A stretch of 64,000 nucleotides of DNA from Nilaparvata lugens. Its lineage: Eukaryota; Arthropoda; Insecta; Hemiptera; Delphacidae. Position numbers and translations under genes: made by a program. The notes beneath the pieces are model-generated. The model was not told where the DNA came from. It saw only the letters and a program-made list of their open reading frames with translations, and ran no database searches. The stretch lies in contig NC_052506.1 in the NCBI RefSeq assembly GCF_014356525.2, positions 21,665,916-21,729,915 on the forward strand, read 5' to 3'. Below are positions 12,778 through 22,611 of this stretch, piece by piece. How positions within the stretch are numbered: the first letter of the stretch is position 1; each line of letters starts with the position of its first letter.

Positions 12778-13155
12778 TTATACTAATGTATGAATTATTA
12801 TTGATGACAGAAGCCTCGATTTAAACAAATAGAAGCTTGGTGAGAAAATCAACTCAGGTGATAGATTGTTCCACAGTCGGGACGCTACTACAGTAAAAGA
12901 GGAGTTGTACATAGCTGTGCGGTGGAGTGGAATTTGTAGGAAATACTGGTGCTGCCGTGTGTTTCTGTGGTGGATGTGCGCAAGAGGAGTGAATCTATCT
13001 TTCAGATACTGTGGACCCTTGCTCTCGACAAGTAGGTGATATGCAAGACATAATATGAAGTACTGTCTCCGGTCCTTCAATTTCAGCCATTGCATAGAAA
13101 GGTGTGTGAAAGGAAAAGAGAAATACCTGGATAGATGATGAGTGTTTGAAAACAT
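12778..13155 (-). pseudogene. C-terminal fragment of a non-LTR reverse transcriptase
   Basis: The minus-strand frame of 125 codons contains LKDRRQYFILCLAYHLL, then GPQYLKDRFTPLA, then a TR motif followed by RTAMYNSSFTVVASRLWNNL, and ends with FKSRL. This order (DRR-Y-L, P-YL-F, TR, P-RT-SF-A-LWN-LP, FK-L) is the standard C-terminal signature of many insect non-LTR RTs. The upstream catalytic part is absent, so this is a truncated relic. The 3' UTR probably continues to about 12600 but has no clear end. Confidence 0.7.
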
Positions 13156-13185
13156 TGGGGGACAGAAACTATGGCCACGACTAGT

Positions 13186-13312
13186 GATTCAAAATTCCCG
13201 GGAATTTGAGATCGAGGAAATATTCCCAGGGAATTTAAAGGAAATATTCCCAAAAATCACAAATTCCAGGGAATTTATGGGAACTTGAGGAAATTTATGA
13301 TTTCTTTCATAA
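13186..13312. repeat. Cluster of GGGAATTT/AATTCCC motifs
   Basis: Within about 125 bases the motifs TTCCCGGGAATTT, TTCCCAGGGAATTT and TTCCAGGGAATTT recur, some of them near-palindromes. Neighbouring GAGGAAAT words are also repeated. The function is unknown; it could be part of a decayed transposon. Confidence 0.45.
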
Positions 13313-13397
13313 AAATGACCGAAAAAGATGTTTTTTATTACACATGGTCTCAATCACCTGTTATACAACAGATTTATGTAAGAAATATAATGACGAA

Positions 13398-13401
13398 TAA
13401 C
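13398..13401. repeat. Target-site duplication, left (TAAC)
   Basis: TAAC directly precedes the 5' LTR and is repeated directly after the 3' LTR at 21560-21563. A 4-bp duplication fits integrases of the Ty3/gypsy type. Confidence 0.8.
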
Positions 13402-15400
13402 TGTAACATATTTAAATCTGGGTAGATGAAAAGCCCTAACAGAAATAGTAATAGGTCTAAAAATAAAGTAATTGGCTAATATCGCCAAGCAGATAATAAA
13501 CAAGATTAGATAGCATCAGCTTGTTCTGGCTAAATGGTACAAGAACTTAAAAAGGATTTGAAGGAAGTTTACTACTCATAAATAGATTATTTATAAAATA
13601 TTTGAAGATTGAGGTTATATAGAAGTATTCACGGATCGGTGACCTAGAGATCGATCAAACCGAAGAACGTAGAATCTGACCAAAACCCCTTGGCAGAGCT
13701 TTATTGCATTCGGATGGTGTGCAATGTGAAAAAACACCCGTCCACGTGGCTAATTATTAGGTAGCATGGAATTAATATTAATATATAGAATATTAACTAG
13801 CATGCAAAGAGCATAAATAAAAAACCAAATAAAAATAATTTAATGTATTCAGGAAATAAGAATTACCAGGCGCATGAATACCTAATAAAATTGCATGCAC
13901 CAATAGTAAAACGGCAGTTAATAGGCGGCAACTGTAGGCCAATTCAAAAATATTTATATATATTTATATAAATGTACTAGTTTTATGTTAAAAATTTGTG
14001 TAATCTATGTTATCAATATGGCTCGAATGCAAAGAAATTATTAATCATATAATCTAAGCAATATTTTGGCATTTTTTTTTGTAAGATCTATTTGAATTTA
14101 ATGGCGGAGGATTGAGATATTTAAATTTTATGCTAATTTGAAAGTCGGAAAGAGGATCTGTAAAACTTGAGAAGGAAGAACCAGCACTCGCCAGCCAGAT
14201 GCCACCATAAGAGGACCCCAAATATTTTAGAGCGAAGTACCTTATTAATAATTTTGTAAAAATTAAAGTTAAAGTAAATTATTAAATTTCTTAAAAGACT
14301 TCGTGATGCTATTGTGAAGCAGAAGTCATTTTTCATTTTAATTAAATTTATAACCCCTTGGAGGAGACGATTCCGGCTACCATATTCCCGGACCACATGG
14401 AGTTGGATCGACATCGGCGGCTTACAAGAAGATTTTCGACACGTGAGTGATTAAATTTGAATTTAGTGATGGGCGCCCTAGTGCTTCGAATAATCTGATG
14501 ATCAAAGCTAGCTCGCCGAAAGGGTTTTATTATAAATTGAGAAATTAATAAGAGTAATACTTGCGCAAGTAAAAATTAGTATTAAAGGTATTTAATTGAA
14601 AGAAAAATATATAGATCAATATTTTAGAAATTTCTATTTAATCAAAGAAGTACGAAATCTAGGCTATTAAAACATATGCATATAATATTTAATTTTTTGC
14701 AATACAATTTGCGATAATTTATCATAGTTCTAATTCACTAGATGAATGGCTCTACCTATTCCGTCAGGTGCCGAATCTTGCACCCTGAGATAAAAATATA
14801 ATTCGATACAAATAAATCTACTAAATACTAGAGATTTTAATATATATATATATTTGGATTATTAGTGGCTAATTTATCAAGCTGATCTTAGGGCACATAT
14901 TTTTTGATTGAATTATCCAAGTCGACAAGTATTAGCAAGTGCATGTCGCAGCTACATGCAAAAGAATGCATATGATTTCAAGATAAAGGCACATGGTAAT
15001 GATTCGTGCCACAAATCTAGAATATAAAGTTTAGCCTGTGATATTTTTATTGATTTCAAATATTGTTCTATTTTTTATATTATATTTTTTTTATCGCTCT
15101 ATATATATTTTTTGCCTCGATTGATCTTTGCATTATTTGTGTAATATATGTGTGAAATTTTCATGGTGTGCAATTTATTTTTTATTCCTCATCTCTATAG
15201 TATAAGTATCATTTTATATATATATTATTATTTATTGAATTACAAGAGTTATTGGAGAAGCCCATATCTAGGTCTATCAAGATTCTTTAAGACTGAATAC
15301 TATTAGAAAACCACGACCTAATTATATTAAATCTCATGCTTTACCGACTGATGCCAAGCAGGAGGCTAATCGTTATTTAAATATAAAGAATAACGTGACA
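13402..15400 (+). repeat. 5' long terminal repeat
   Basis: This 1999-bp block begins TGTAACATATTT and ends AATAACGTGACA. It matches 19556-21559 almost perfectly; by eye I see one substitution (13852 region, AATTACC against AGTTACC) and several one- to few-base length differences in homopolymer or TA runs. LTRs normally carry the promoter, transcript start and polyadenylation site. Several AATAAA words are present, but the U3/R/U5 borders cannot be fixed from sequence alone. The size is large compared with the few hundred bases typical of insect gypsy elements. Confidence 0.95.
14397..14450 (+). other. Short Arg-rich ORF ending on a splice-donor-like site, inside the LTR
   Basis: An ATG opens 17 codons (MELDRHRRLTRRFSTRE). 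The coding end overlaps ACAC|GTGAGTG, a near-consensus splice donor at 14443. If the LTR transcript starts upstream, this could be a short leader ORF or a first coding exon spliced to internal sequence. The same copy exists in the 3' LTR at 20556-20609. Purely an inference from motifs. Confidence 0.25.
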
Positions 15401-15404
15401 CAAA

Positions 15405-15520
15405 GACATGTCGCCCAACGTGATAGGCCACGGATATGACAGAAAGACATGTCGCCCAACGTGATAGGCCACGGATACGGCACAAAGACATGTCGTACCA
15501 ACGTGGGACTGATGATGAGA
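15405..15520 (+). repeat. Triplicated primer-binding-site region, 41-bp period
   Basis: Starting just after the 5' LTR, units beginning GACATGTCG occur at 15405, 15446 and 15487, exactly 41 bases apart. Each contains TGTCGCCCAACGTG or a close variant. This resembles the complement of the 3' end of tRNA-Lys (CTT), TGGCGCCCAACGTGGGG, which several retroelements use to prime minus-strand DNA synthesis. The first unit starts 8 bases from the LTR and differs at the third base and at the end; the third keeps CAACGTGGGAC. Which unit is used, if any, is unknown. Confidence 0.65.
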
Positions 15521-15925
15521 GCCAAGCTCATTGAATAATTATTTGAAATTAAGTCAATAACCATATTGAAAATTATAGATAACTTATACGAGTTTTGAGG
15601 AAAACTGGCGAAAGGGAAATTTGTATTACTTTTTGGGGAATCAATAGCTTTAAATAAGAAGAATTATATGTTTTAAAGAAAATTTTATATTATTAGTACT
15701 GTAGAAAATATATTTTATAGAGAGAGCTATTATATTTTATGGGCCTAAACTGCTAGTCAGAAATCAATGAATAGTATTATTATATTATAAGAGCTTAAGT
15801 AATAAATAGGTTACCTGGCTTGTAATGTCCATAGGCCTATCCTCATTTGTGTCCTTATTAATGCCTTGTTGGCCAAAACTTTCACTTTTTTAACAAACAC
15901 TTGACACTTAATCCATTTTTAAAAT

Positions 15926-17179
15926 ATGAGTCTCTTTTCGTCCACGCAAAGTAAGGTAGCAGACACACTGCAGACGGCGATAGTAGCGGAGATCGACGCT
16001 GAGGGGGGCGCAATGGAGTCCAACGCCCAGATCTCTTCAATCACCGCCAAGAATCCTGTGAACAGTAATAAACCGTTAAATGTCTCCCAAGAAGCAATAA
16101 GAAGGGTTATAGTAGAGGGGATGATCAAGTCATTTTCTAATAGTTTAGAAAAAACAATGACCATGGCAATGAAGGACTTGAAGGCGGAAATGAAGGAAAT
16201 GCGGGAATCACTGAAGGATACATCGGTAAGAATGGGTAAGGAGACTGCGGAAAGAATAGATAACCTACCAGCACAAAACACTTCACAAATTCATGAAATA
16301 GCTACAAACAGGAACAATAGTCAACTTATTTCCATAAATAAACAACAGAATAGTAAATCTACACAAATAGCTCACCTAAATTCTGATATAAATCAAAACA
16401 AAGTACAACTTAATTCATTGGAGACAGCCGTTGGAGAACAGCAATTATTTTCATCTGAATTAAATGCCGAAGTAGTAGATAATGAAACAGAAGCTTCTAG
16501 TCATTGGAAACAGGCCCAAGAGAAGTTGGTACAACTTGAAAGTCAAATACATCAATTTCCGCACGAGAATATAGAGCCTATTCCCATAGCAACGTTTGAT
16601 TCACTACACAGTTTCAATGAATTAGGCCGTTTTGACAATACAGACCGCTATCTCCAACCTAAAGAATTTATAGATCAGATAAAACTAGTTCAATCATTAA
16701 CACCCACCTCTTGGAATTTTTGGCGTCTTCGTTTGACTAGTTTATTGATTGGCGAACCCCTGATGTTCTTTCGGAGTAGAGTCCATGAATTTACATCATT
16801 GGATGAGTTTGTAGCTGTCTTCCTGGAACAGTATTGGAGCAGAAGTAAACAGTTGGACGTGCTAGCGGACATTATATCATGCGATTTCAACCCTAACTTA
16901 GACGGTGCATGTACCACTTTCGTCACTGCCCTACAGTTTAAAAATTCTCAATTGAGCGAGCCCATTAATGAATCGGCATTAGCAAGTATTATTTTAAAAA
17001 AGCTACCGTATCAAGTTAGAATGGCACTCGTCAAACAAACCATTATCCACAGCAAACCTATGAAAGAAAGTATTATTATGGCCGTGATCGATTTAACACA
17101 AATAATGATAACACTCAGAATAATTACGACAAAAATTACAAACCGCCACCTCATCAAATTAGTACAACTTATACATTAG
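15926..17179 (+). CDS. gag: Gag-like capsid protein of the LTR retrotransposon
   Basis: The 417-codon frame starts at an ATG in an A-rich context 525 bases after the 5' LTR. Residues 40-190 are rich in Lys, Glu, Gln and Asn and probably form coiled coil (KDLKAEMKEMRESLKD). From about residue 224 to 375 comes a retrotransposon-gag domain: FNELGRFDNTDRYLQPKEF, then TSWNFWRLRL, then LDEFVAVFLEQYWSR and a LPYQVRMAL end. Such proteins build the virus-like particle in which reverse transcription happens. No CCHC zinc knuckle is present. The last 45 codons overlap a second frame shifted by -1, which reads Asn-, Tyr- and Gln-rich and looks more like a natural Gag tail. The frame is intact and therefore probably still expressed. 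Confidence 0.85.
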   Translation: MSLFSSTQSKVADTLQTAIVAEIDAEGGAMESNAQISSITAKNPVNSNKPLNVSQEAIRRVIVEGMIKSFSNSLEKTMTMAMKDLKAEMKEMRESLKDTSVRMGKETAERIDNLPAQNTSQIHEIATNRNNSQLISINKQQNSKSTQIAHLNSDINQNKVQLNSLETAVGEQQLFSSELNAEVVDNETEASSHWKQAQEKLVQLESQIHQFPHENIEPIPIATFDSLHSFNELGRFDNTDRYLQPKEFIDQIKLVQSLTPTSWNFWRLRLTSLLIGEPLMFFRSRVHEFTSLDEFVAVFLEQYWSRSKQLDVLADIISCDFNPNLDGACTTFVTALQFKNSQLSEPINESALASIILKKLPYQVRMALVKQTIIHSKPMKESIIMAVIDLTQIMITLRIITTKITNRHLIKLVQLIH

Positions 17180-18606
17180 CACATGCAACAGGATTAAATC
17201 AACAAAAAACCCGGAACCCAGCAACCAACGACCCGCCACCAGATATACAGAAAACTACAACTAATAAACCAGGATTATATGATACCCCCAATATCCAACC
17301 ACAAAAAACCGCCGCCAAACATGCAATTAAAGCCAGCCGCAAACATCAACCTATTCTAAGTATATTGTTCCCCAACGAAGAGCAGCCCGCCCCCGAAGAA
17401 TCATTACCGGCCACAACCCTACAACAAGAACCGATACATTATAATAATGCTGAAATCCCACCACTGCCAAAAATAAATAGTTACCAGGAGGAGACCGCCA
17501 CCAAGCACCCGCGCACAGAATCTATGCACCCATATCATTGTACCCCACCGAAGCGGACCAAGGACCCCAAGATGGAAGACCGAGAGGACGGACTACCGGA
17601 TAAGAGGAGCGACCACCGCAAGGCCCGGAGACGGAAGCACCCGAGGACACCGGACGGCCGACATCAAGACGGAGGGGACAACATGCAGGAGAAGAAGAAG
17701 ATGCATCGCAAGGCCCGGAGGCGGAAGAAACGGAGGAACCGCGCGCACCGATGGAGGCCGCATGCACGGTTCAAACGCCCGAAGAGGACACCGGACCGTC
17801 ACCGAGGAGGACAGGAGCGGACCGACGGCGTGCATCCGCGGCACATACGTTTTAAAGGCTATAATCAGCGATGTGACCGGAATAATGGGCCAACGAAATG
17901 GGATAAAAACAGAGCTACTAAAAGGAATATTACGGAATCATGCATGGGCAAAAAGGAAATGGAAGATAGACTAATGAAGAATGGAAAGTGGTTAATAAGA
18001 GTGAAAGAAATAAGGAATAATGTCAATAAAATGGGAGTACCGAGCTATTATATGTGGAGAGATTATATTATTAAAGAACTAGGCCTAATTAGTGTTTTGA
18101 TTTATTGTATTGTGTGGATTACCATGGCTGTGATATGGATAAAAGACTGTGTTGTGGATAAGACGAAAAATATTGTATTGTTGTTGTTAAATGGATTTAT
18201 TATTGATGATTGGAAATTTAATATTATAAAAATGTTTATTGTTGTAAGCCTAATGAGTTATAATGAGCCGAAATCAAGGATATTAGATGAAAATAAGAGG
18301 AAAGGTGAATTAAAATTACAGGATGAATCGGAAAAGAATAGATTAAAAGAAATTATTATTAAAGGAACAAGGAGTTATTTGAAGAAAGAGTACACCAGAT
18401 ACAAGGGCTTTAAATTTATGATGAAAAAATTATCAATAGGACAGCCTCACAAATCAACAGCAGATAACCTAGCCAGCCTACAACAGCTACAAGCAGAAAA
18501 CCAAAAGATACGGGAAAGCCACGAAATTTCTACAAACCACATCACAGAATTTGAAATAAATATGATAAGAAATCAAGGAAAACATTATTATCAAACCGAT
18601 TACTGA
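17020..18606 (+). CDS. Second long open frame of the element, -1 relative to gag, function unknown
   Basis: This frame is open from 17020 (after a TAG at 17017) to 18606, 528 codons, and overlaps gag by 160 bases. The shift is -1, as in many gag-pol junctions, but I found no canonical slippery heptamer. Residues 1-120 are rich in Asn, Pro, Thr and Gln. Residues 190-277 are very basic, with two HRKARRRK units coded by a 90-bp direct repeat. Around residues 354-375 a hydrophobic stretch (LISVLIYCIVWITMAVIWI) could span a membrane, and two weaker ones follow. The end is Lys-rich and helical. No protease, RT or integrase motif is seen. If it is read from its own start, the first downstream ATG codons are internal, so frameshifting or splicing would be required. 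The product could also be a degenerate relic kept open by chance in its GC-rich part. Confidence 0.5.
   Translation, partial: NGTRQTNHYPQQTYERKYYYGRDRFNTNNDNTQNNYDKNYKPPPHQISTTYTLAHATGLNQQKTRNPATNDPPPDIQKTTTNKPGLYDTPNIQPQKTAAKHAIKASRKHQPILSILFPNEEQPAPEESLPATTLQQEPIHYNNAEIPPLPKINSYQEETATKHPRTESMHPYHCTPPKRTKDPKMEDREDGLPDKRSDHRKARRRKHPRTPDGRHQDGGDNMQEKKKMHRKARRRKKRRNRAHRWRPHARFKRPKRTPDRHRGGQERTDGVHPRHIRFKGYNQRCDRNNGPTKWDKNRATKRNITESCMGKKEMEDRLMKNGKWLIRVKEIRNNVNKMGVPSYYMWRDYIIKELGLISVLIYCIVWITMAVIWIKDCVVDKTKNIVLLLLNGFIIDDWKFNIIKMFIVVSLMSYNEPKSRILDENKRKGELKLQDESEKNRLKEIIIKGTRSYLKKEYTRYKGFKFMMKKLSIGQPHKSTADNLASLQQLQAENQKIRESHEISTNHITEFEINMIRNQGKHYYQTDY
17471..17860 (+). other. GC-rich island within the AT-rich element, with a 90-bp direct repeat
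   Basis: The composition changes abruptly to G- and C-rich. GCAAGGCCCGGAG at 17618-17630 recurs at 17708-17720, exactly 90 bases later, with flanking CGGAAG also shared. Because stops are rare, all three plus-strand frames and parts of the minus strand are open here, so coding claims in this piece are weak. The island may have been captured from elsewhere. Confidence 0.6.
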
Positions 18607-19555
18607 CCTTCCTTAATAAATTTAATATTGGTATAGGACCTCGTGGCAACAATCCAATGTTTTAATTCCTTCCAGCCGTTAGAAGCCTGCAATAAGGAAA
18701 AGAACAATTTTTAAATATGTAATTAAATCATATACATCAGATAAAAAAGGGCACAAGCGGGGATAATAAAATTAAAATTTGTTAATTACCTTTTTAAGAG
18801 AAAAAATTGAGCAGTTAGGTTAGTTATGAAAGTCGATAGCAAATTCTGATGTAACATGTAGCACTCTGAGTTGTAGAACAGCGACCAGCTGACCAAAGCC
18901 ACCCAAATCAAATGAATGTAATGTCTGTTGAACATATGTTTATAAAAAGAAGTACTGTACCCAAAGAGTTATTTATTATTGTTATTTATTATATTTATTA
19001 ATGTCGATATATTTATTTATATGTTTTTATATTTATTACTTTTAATTATGCCACGTTTGTTACCTGAAAAAGACTTAAAGTGAATGCCAGTTACCAAAAC
19101 CAAAGAGCCATTAGCAAAAGAAAGTATTGTACCTGATGTATAGAAAATTATTTATATTAAGACCTAAGAAATACTATAAGATATAAGCCCAGAAGTTTTG
19201 TGAATCGAAATTATTGTCTAAAAGGAATCATTTATGAGAATTATGAAATGTGTGTAGTTAAGTTGGCGGCCCTGCAAGCGGCGAATTTAAAAATTACTGT
19301 GTTGTAAATGTTGTCAGGAGGAGTGCGTTTAGAAGTTTATATTTATGATATTTTTATGTGTGTTGAGGAGGAGAATTTGTTATTGTATTTGATAAAGGTA
19401 TAAAGGAGATGCAGCAAATATGTCTGCGAACTGTGATAGAAGTAGGAGAGTATAATTTATAAATAAAGTATAGTGTATATCAATGTATTGAAGGGTGGGT
19501 TTTCATTAAAAACATTGTGATTCTCAAATATTTTGAATTCAAACCCAGGGGCGCG
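18607..19555 (+). other. Non-coding 3' internal region of the LTR element
   Basis: About 950 AT-rich bases separate the second frame from the 3' LTR. I see no motif of pol or env. A purine stretch GGAGGAGAA lies at 19363, but the sequence directly before the LTR is not a typical polypurine tract. Confidence 0.6.
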
Positions 19556-21559
19556 TGTAACATATTTAAATCTGGGTAGATGAAAAGCCCTAACAGAAAT
19601 AGTAATAGGTCTAAAAATAAAGTAATTGGCTAATATCGCCAAGCAGATAATAAACAAGATTAGATAGCATCAGCTTGTTCTGGCTAAATGGTACAAGAAC
19701 TTAAAAAGGATTTGAAGGAAGTTTACTACTCATAAATAGATTATTTATAAAATATTTGAAGATTGAGGTTATATAGAAGTATTCACGGATCGGTGACCTA
19801 GAGATCGATCAAACCGAAGAACGTAGAATCTGACCAAAACCCCTTGGCAGAGCTTTATTGCATTCGGATGGTGTGCAATGTGAAAAAACACCCGTCCACG
19901 TGGCTAATTATTAGGTAGCATGGAATTAATATTAATATATAGAATATTAACTAGCATGCAAAGAGCATAAATAAAAAACCAAATAAAAATAATTTAATGT
20001 ATTCAGGAAATAAGAGTTACCAGGCGCATGAATACCTAATAAAATTTGCATGCACCAATAGTAAAACGGCAGTTAATAGGCGGCAACTGTAGGCCAATTC
20101 AAAAATATTTATATATATTTATATAAATGTACTAGTTTTATGTTAAAAATTTGTGTAATCTATGTTATCAATATGGCTCGAATGCAAAGAAATTATTAAT
20201 CATATAATCTAAGCAATATTTTGGCATTTTTTTGTAAGATCTATTTGAATTTAATGGCGGAGGATTGAGATATTTAAATTTTATGCTAATTTGAAAGTCG
20301 GAAAGAGGATCTGTAAAACTTGAGAAGGAAGAACCAGCACTCGCCAGCCAGATGCCACCATAAGAGGACCCCAAATATTTTAGAGCGAAGTACCTTATTA
20401 ATAATTTTGTAAAAATTAAAGTTAAAGTAAATTATTAAATTTCTTAAAAGACTTCGTGATGCTATTGTGAAGCAGAAGTCATTTTTCATTTTAATTAAAT
20501 TTATAACCCCTTGGAGGAGACGATTCCGGCTACCATATTCCCGGACCACATGGAGTTGGATCGACATCGGCGGCTTACAAGAAGATTTTCGACACGTGAG
20601 TGATTAAATTTGAATTTAGTGATGGGCGCCCTAGTGCTTCGAATTAATCTGATGATCAAAGCTAGCTCGCCGAAAGGGTTTTATTATAAATTGAGAAATT
20701 AATAAGAGTAATACTTGCGCAAGTAAAAATTAGTATTAAAGGTATTTAATTGAAAGAAAAATATATAGATCAATATTTTAGAAATTTCTATTTAATCAAA
20801 GAAGTACGAAATCTAGGCTATTAAAACATATGCATATAATATTTAATTTTTTGCAATACAATTTGCGATAATTTATCATAGTTCTAATTCACTAGATGAA
20901 TGGCTCTACCTATTCCGTCAGGTGCCGAATCTTGCACCCTGAGATAAAAATATAAATTCGATACAAATAAATCTACTAAATACTAGAGATTTTAATATAT
21001 ATATATATATTTGGATTATTAGTGGCTAATTTATCAAGCTGATCTTAGGGCACATATTTTTTGATTGAATTATCCAAGTCGACAAGTATTAGCAAGTGCA
21101 TGTCGCAGCTACATGCAAAAGAATGCATATGATTTCAAGATAAAGGCACATGGTAATGATTCGTGCCACAAATCTAGAATATAAAGTTTAGCCTGTGATA
21201 TTTTTATTGATTTCAAATATTGTTCTATTTTTTATATTATATTTTTTTTTATCGCTCTATATATATTTTTTGCCTCGATTGATCTTTGCATTATTTGTGT
21301 AATATATGTGTGAAATTTTCATGGTGTGCAATTTATTTTTTATTCCTCATCTCTATAGTATAAGTATCATTTTATATATATATTTATTATTTATTGAATT
21401 ACAAGAGTTATTGGAGAAGCCCATATCTAGGTCTATCAAGATTCTTTAAGACTGAATACTATTAGAAAACCACGACCTAATTATATTAAATCTCATGCTT
21501 TACCGACTGATGCCAAGCAGGAGGCTAATCGTTATTTAAATATAAAGAATAACGTGACA
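19556..21559 (+). repeat. 3' long terminal repeat
   Basis: A 2004-bp copy of the 5' LTR, also TG...CA. Small length differences from the 5' copy occur in T runs, TA runs and short insertions such as GAATTAATC for GAATAATC. Near-identity of the two LTRs, which are copied from one template at insertion, indicates a young element. Confidence 0.95.
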
Positions 21560-21563
21560 TAAC
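21560..21563. repeat. Target-site duplication, right (TAAC)
   Basis: Matches the TAAC at 13398-13401 on the other side of the element. Confidence 0.8.
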
Positions 21564-21811
21564 TTATAAATTGTATTGTTTATTTATGTTCAATTCTCTT
21601 CGAAGAAAACTAGTAGAATACAAAAAGTATTTTGAGGAAATATTATATTAAAAAATTAATAGATCATTCCGTTCAGTTAGTTCAGTTTGAACCTGATAAT
21701 TATCATATTTTTAGAAGAAATATCTCATAAATAATTCCTGTGAGTGAGCTTCAATGATGTATTTTTAAATTCGATCTCGTACGATTCAATTTGTTACTTT
21801 AATTTATTCAG

Positions 21812-22034
21812 AGAATTCACGAGTCTCGATAATGTCGACACTCCATGGAAGCACATTGCAAAAGTTCATAGGGATTCAACGAGGGTCATTCATCTGATTG
21901 CTAATAATCCCCGCTCACTGGAGCTAGAGATAGTGAACCATGATTTTTATTATCGCCAGAGAATCCAATTTACGAGTGTACAGTGTGGAGAGTGCAAGCA
22001 GAGCTCGTGCATACACTGCGGTCAAGATTTATGA
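21812..22034 (+). CDS. Possible last coding exon with a Cys cluster, unidentified
   Basis: A strong acceptor (TTACTTTAATTTATTCAG, ending 21811) is followed by an open frame: one leading base, 73 codons and a TGA at 22032-22034. The product reads EFTSLDNVDTPWKHIAKVHR, then STRVIHLIANNPRSLELEI, and ends with VQCGECKQSSCIHCGQDL. The C-x2-C-x4-C-x2-C spacing could bind zinc, but I do not recognise the family. Codon usage looks protein-like and the region is less AT-rich than its surroundings. It begins about 250 bases downstream of the LTR element. No upstream exon was found, so it may be a real gene end, a processed relic or part of another mobile element. Confidence 0.35.
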
Positions 22035-22611
22035 TCCAATAAAAACATTCTGTGGACAACGCTATTTTTGAAAAGGATAGGCATGGAATATCGAATTTTT
22101 ATGTTGAATCCACAAAAATACTTTGATGCACAGGGGGCAGCAGCGCTCCTAATTTGCAAAGCAAATTCAACTTGTGCGCTGGCAGACTTCCTATGGTTTT
22201 TACACACAGAACCCAAATTGAAGGCGACCCTATTTCTTCTCTTGCTCCATTTCTATCACTTCAGTTGTTCTCTTTCTCTTGCACGTCCGCTCCAGTGTTT
22301 CATTCTCAATCCATCTTGGCGAAGTCGGTGGAATGGCAAAGAAAGACCACACCCATAATGATGAATTCAAAAGCAATCGATCTTTTTTGCTGAACTGGAA
22401 TAAGAAGCACATACGTAAGCCTCACAGCACGCGAGAACAGAGTCAAACGATACTTGTCTAGAATAAAAATGAATTGGAAAAATAATTTATTGCGTCAAAA
22501 AAGCTACAACGTTGCCATGTTGGGACGTTATGTATGTGTATGGTGAAGTACATAGAGTTTTATAATTGATTCTCATACAAACTGCTACGTTTGGCACTGA
22601 CGATTTAAGCC

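Larger units (their letters stand above)
13402..21559 (+). mobile_element. Complete non-autonomous LTR retrotransposon, gag-only
   Basis: Two LTRs of about 2.0 kb flank an internal region of 4155 bp. The element starts TGTAACAT, ends ACGTGACA and sits between TAAC duplications. In order it holds the 5' LTR, a triplicated primer-binding region, a 417-codon Gag, an overlapping second frame of 528 codons, a 950-bp non-coding stretch and the 3' LTR. No protease, RT, RNase H or integrase motif was found in any frame. This layout resembles the TR-GAG and LARD classes of non-autonomous elements described mainly in plants. Mobility would then depend on pol from an autonomous relative. No convincing polypurine tract precedes the 3' LTR; only AGGGGCGCG is present. 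The near-identical LTRs imply recent insertion. Confidence 0.9.

Noticed and set aside
14133..14414. 93-codon minus-strand frame in the LTR, also present at 20286-20567
   Set aside because: It is duplicated only because the LTR is duplicated; AT-driven composition and no domain.
17522..17844. Minus-strand frames of about 80 codons opposite the GC-rich island
   Set aside because: They result from the scarcity of stops in GC-rich DNA; Ser/Pro/Leu-rich low complexity with no motif.
17762..17974. Third-frame stretch (IRGTYVLKAIISDVTG) considered as a retroviral-type protease
   Set aside because: The required D-(T/S)-G triad is not present and no flap or ILG motif follows.
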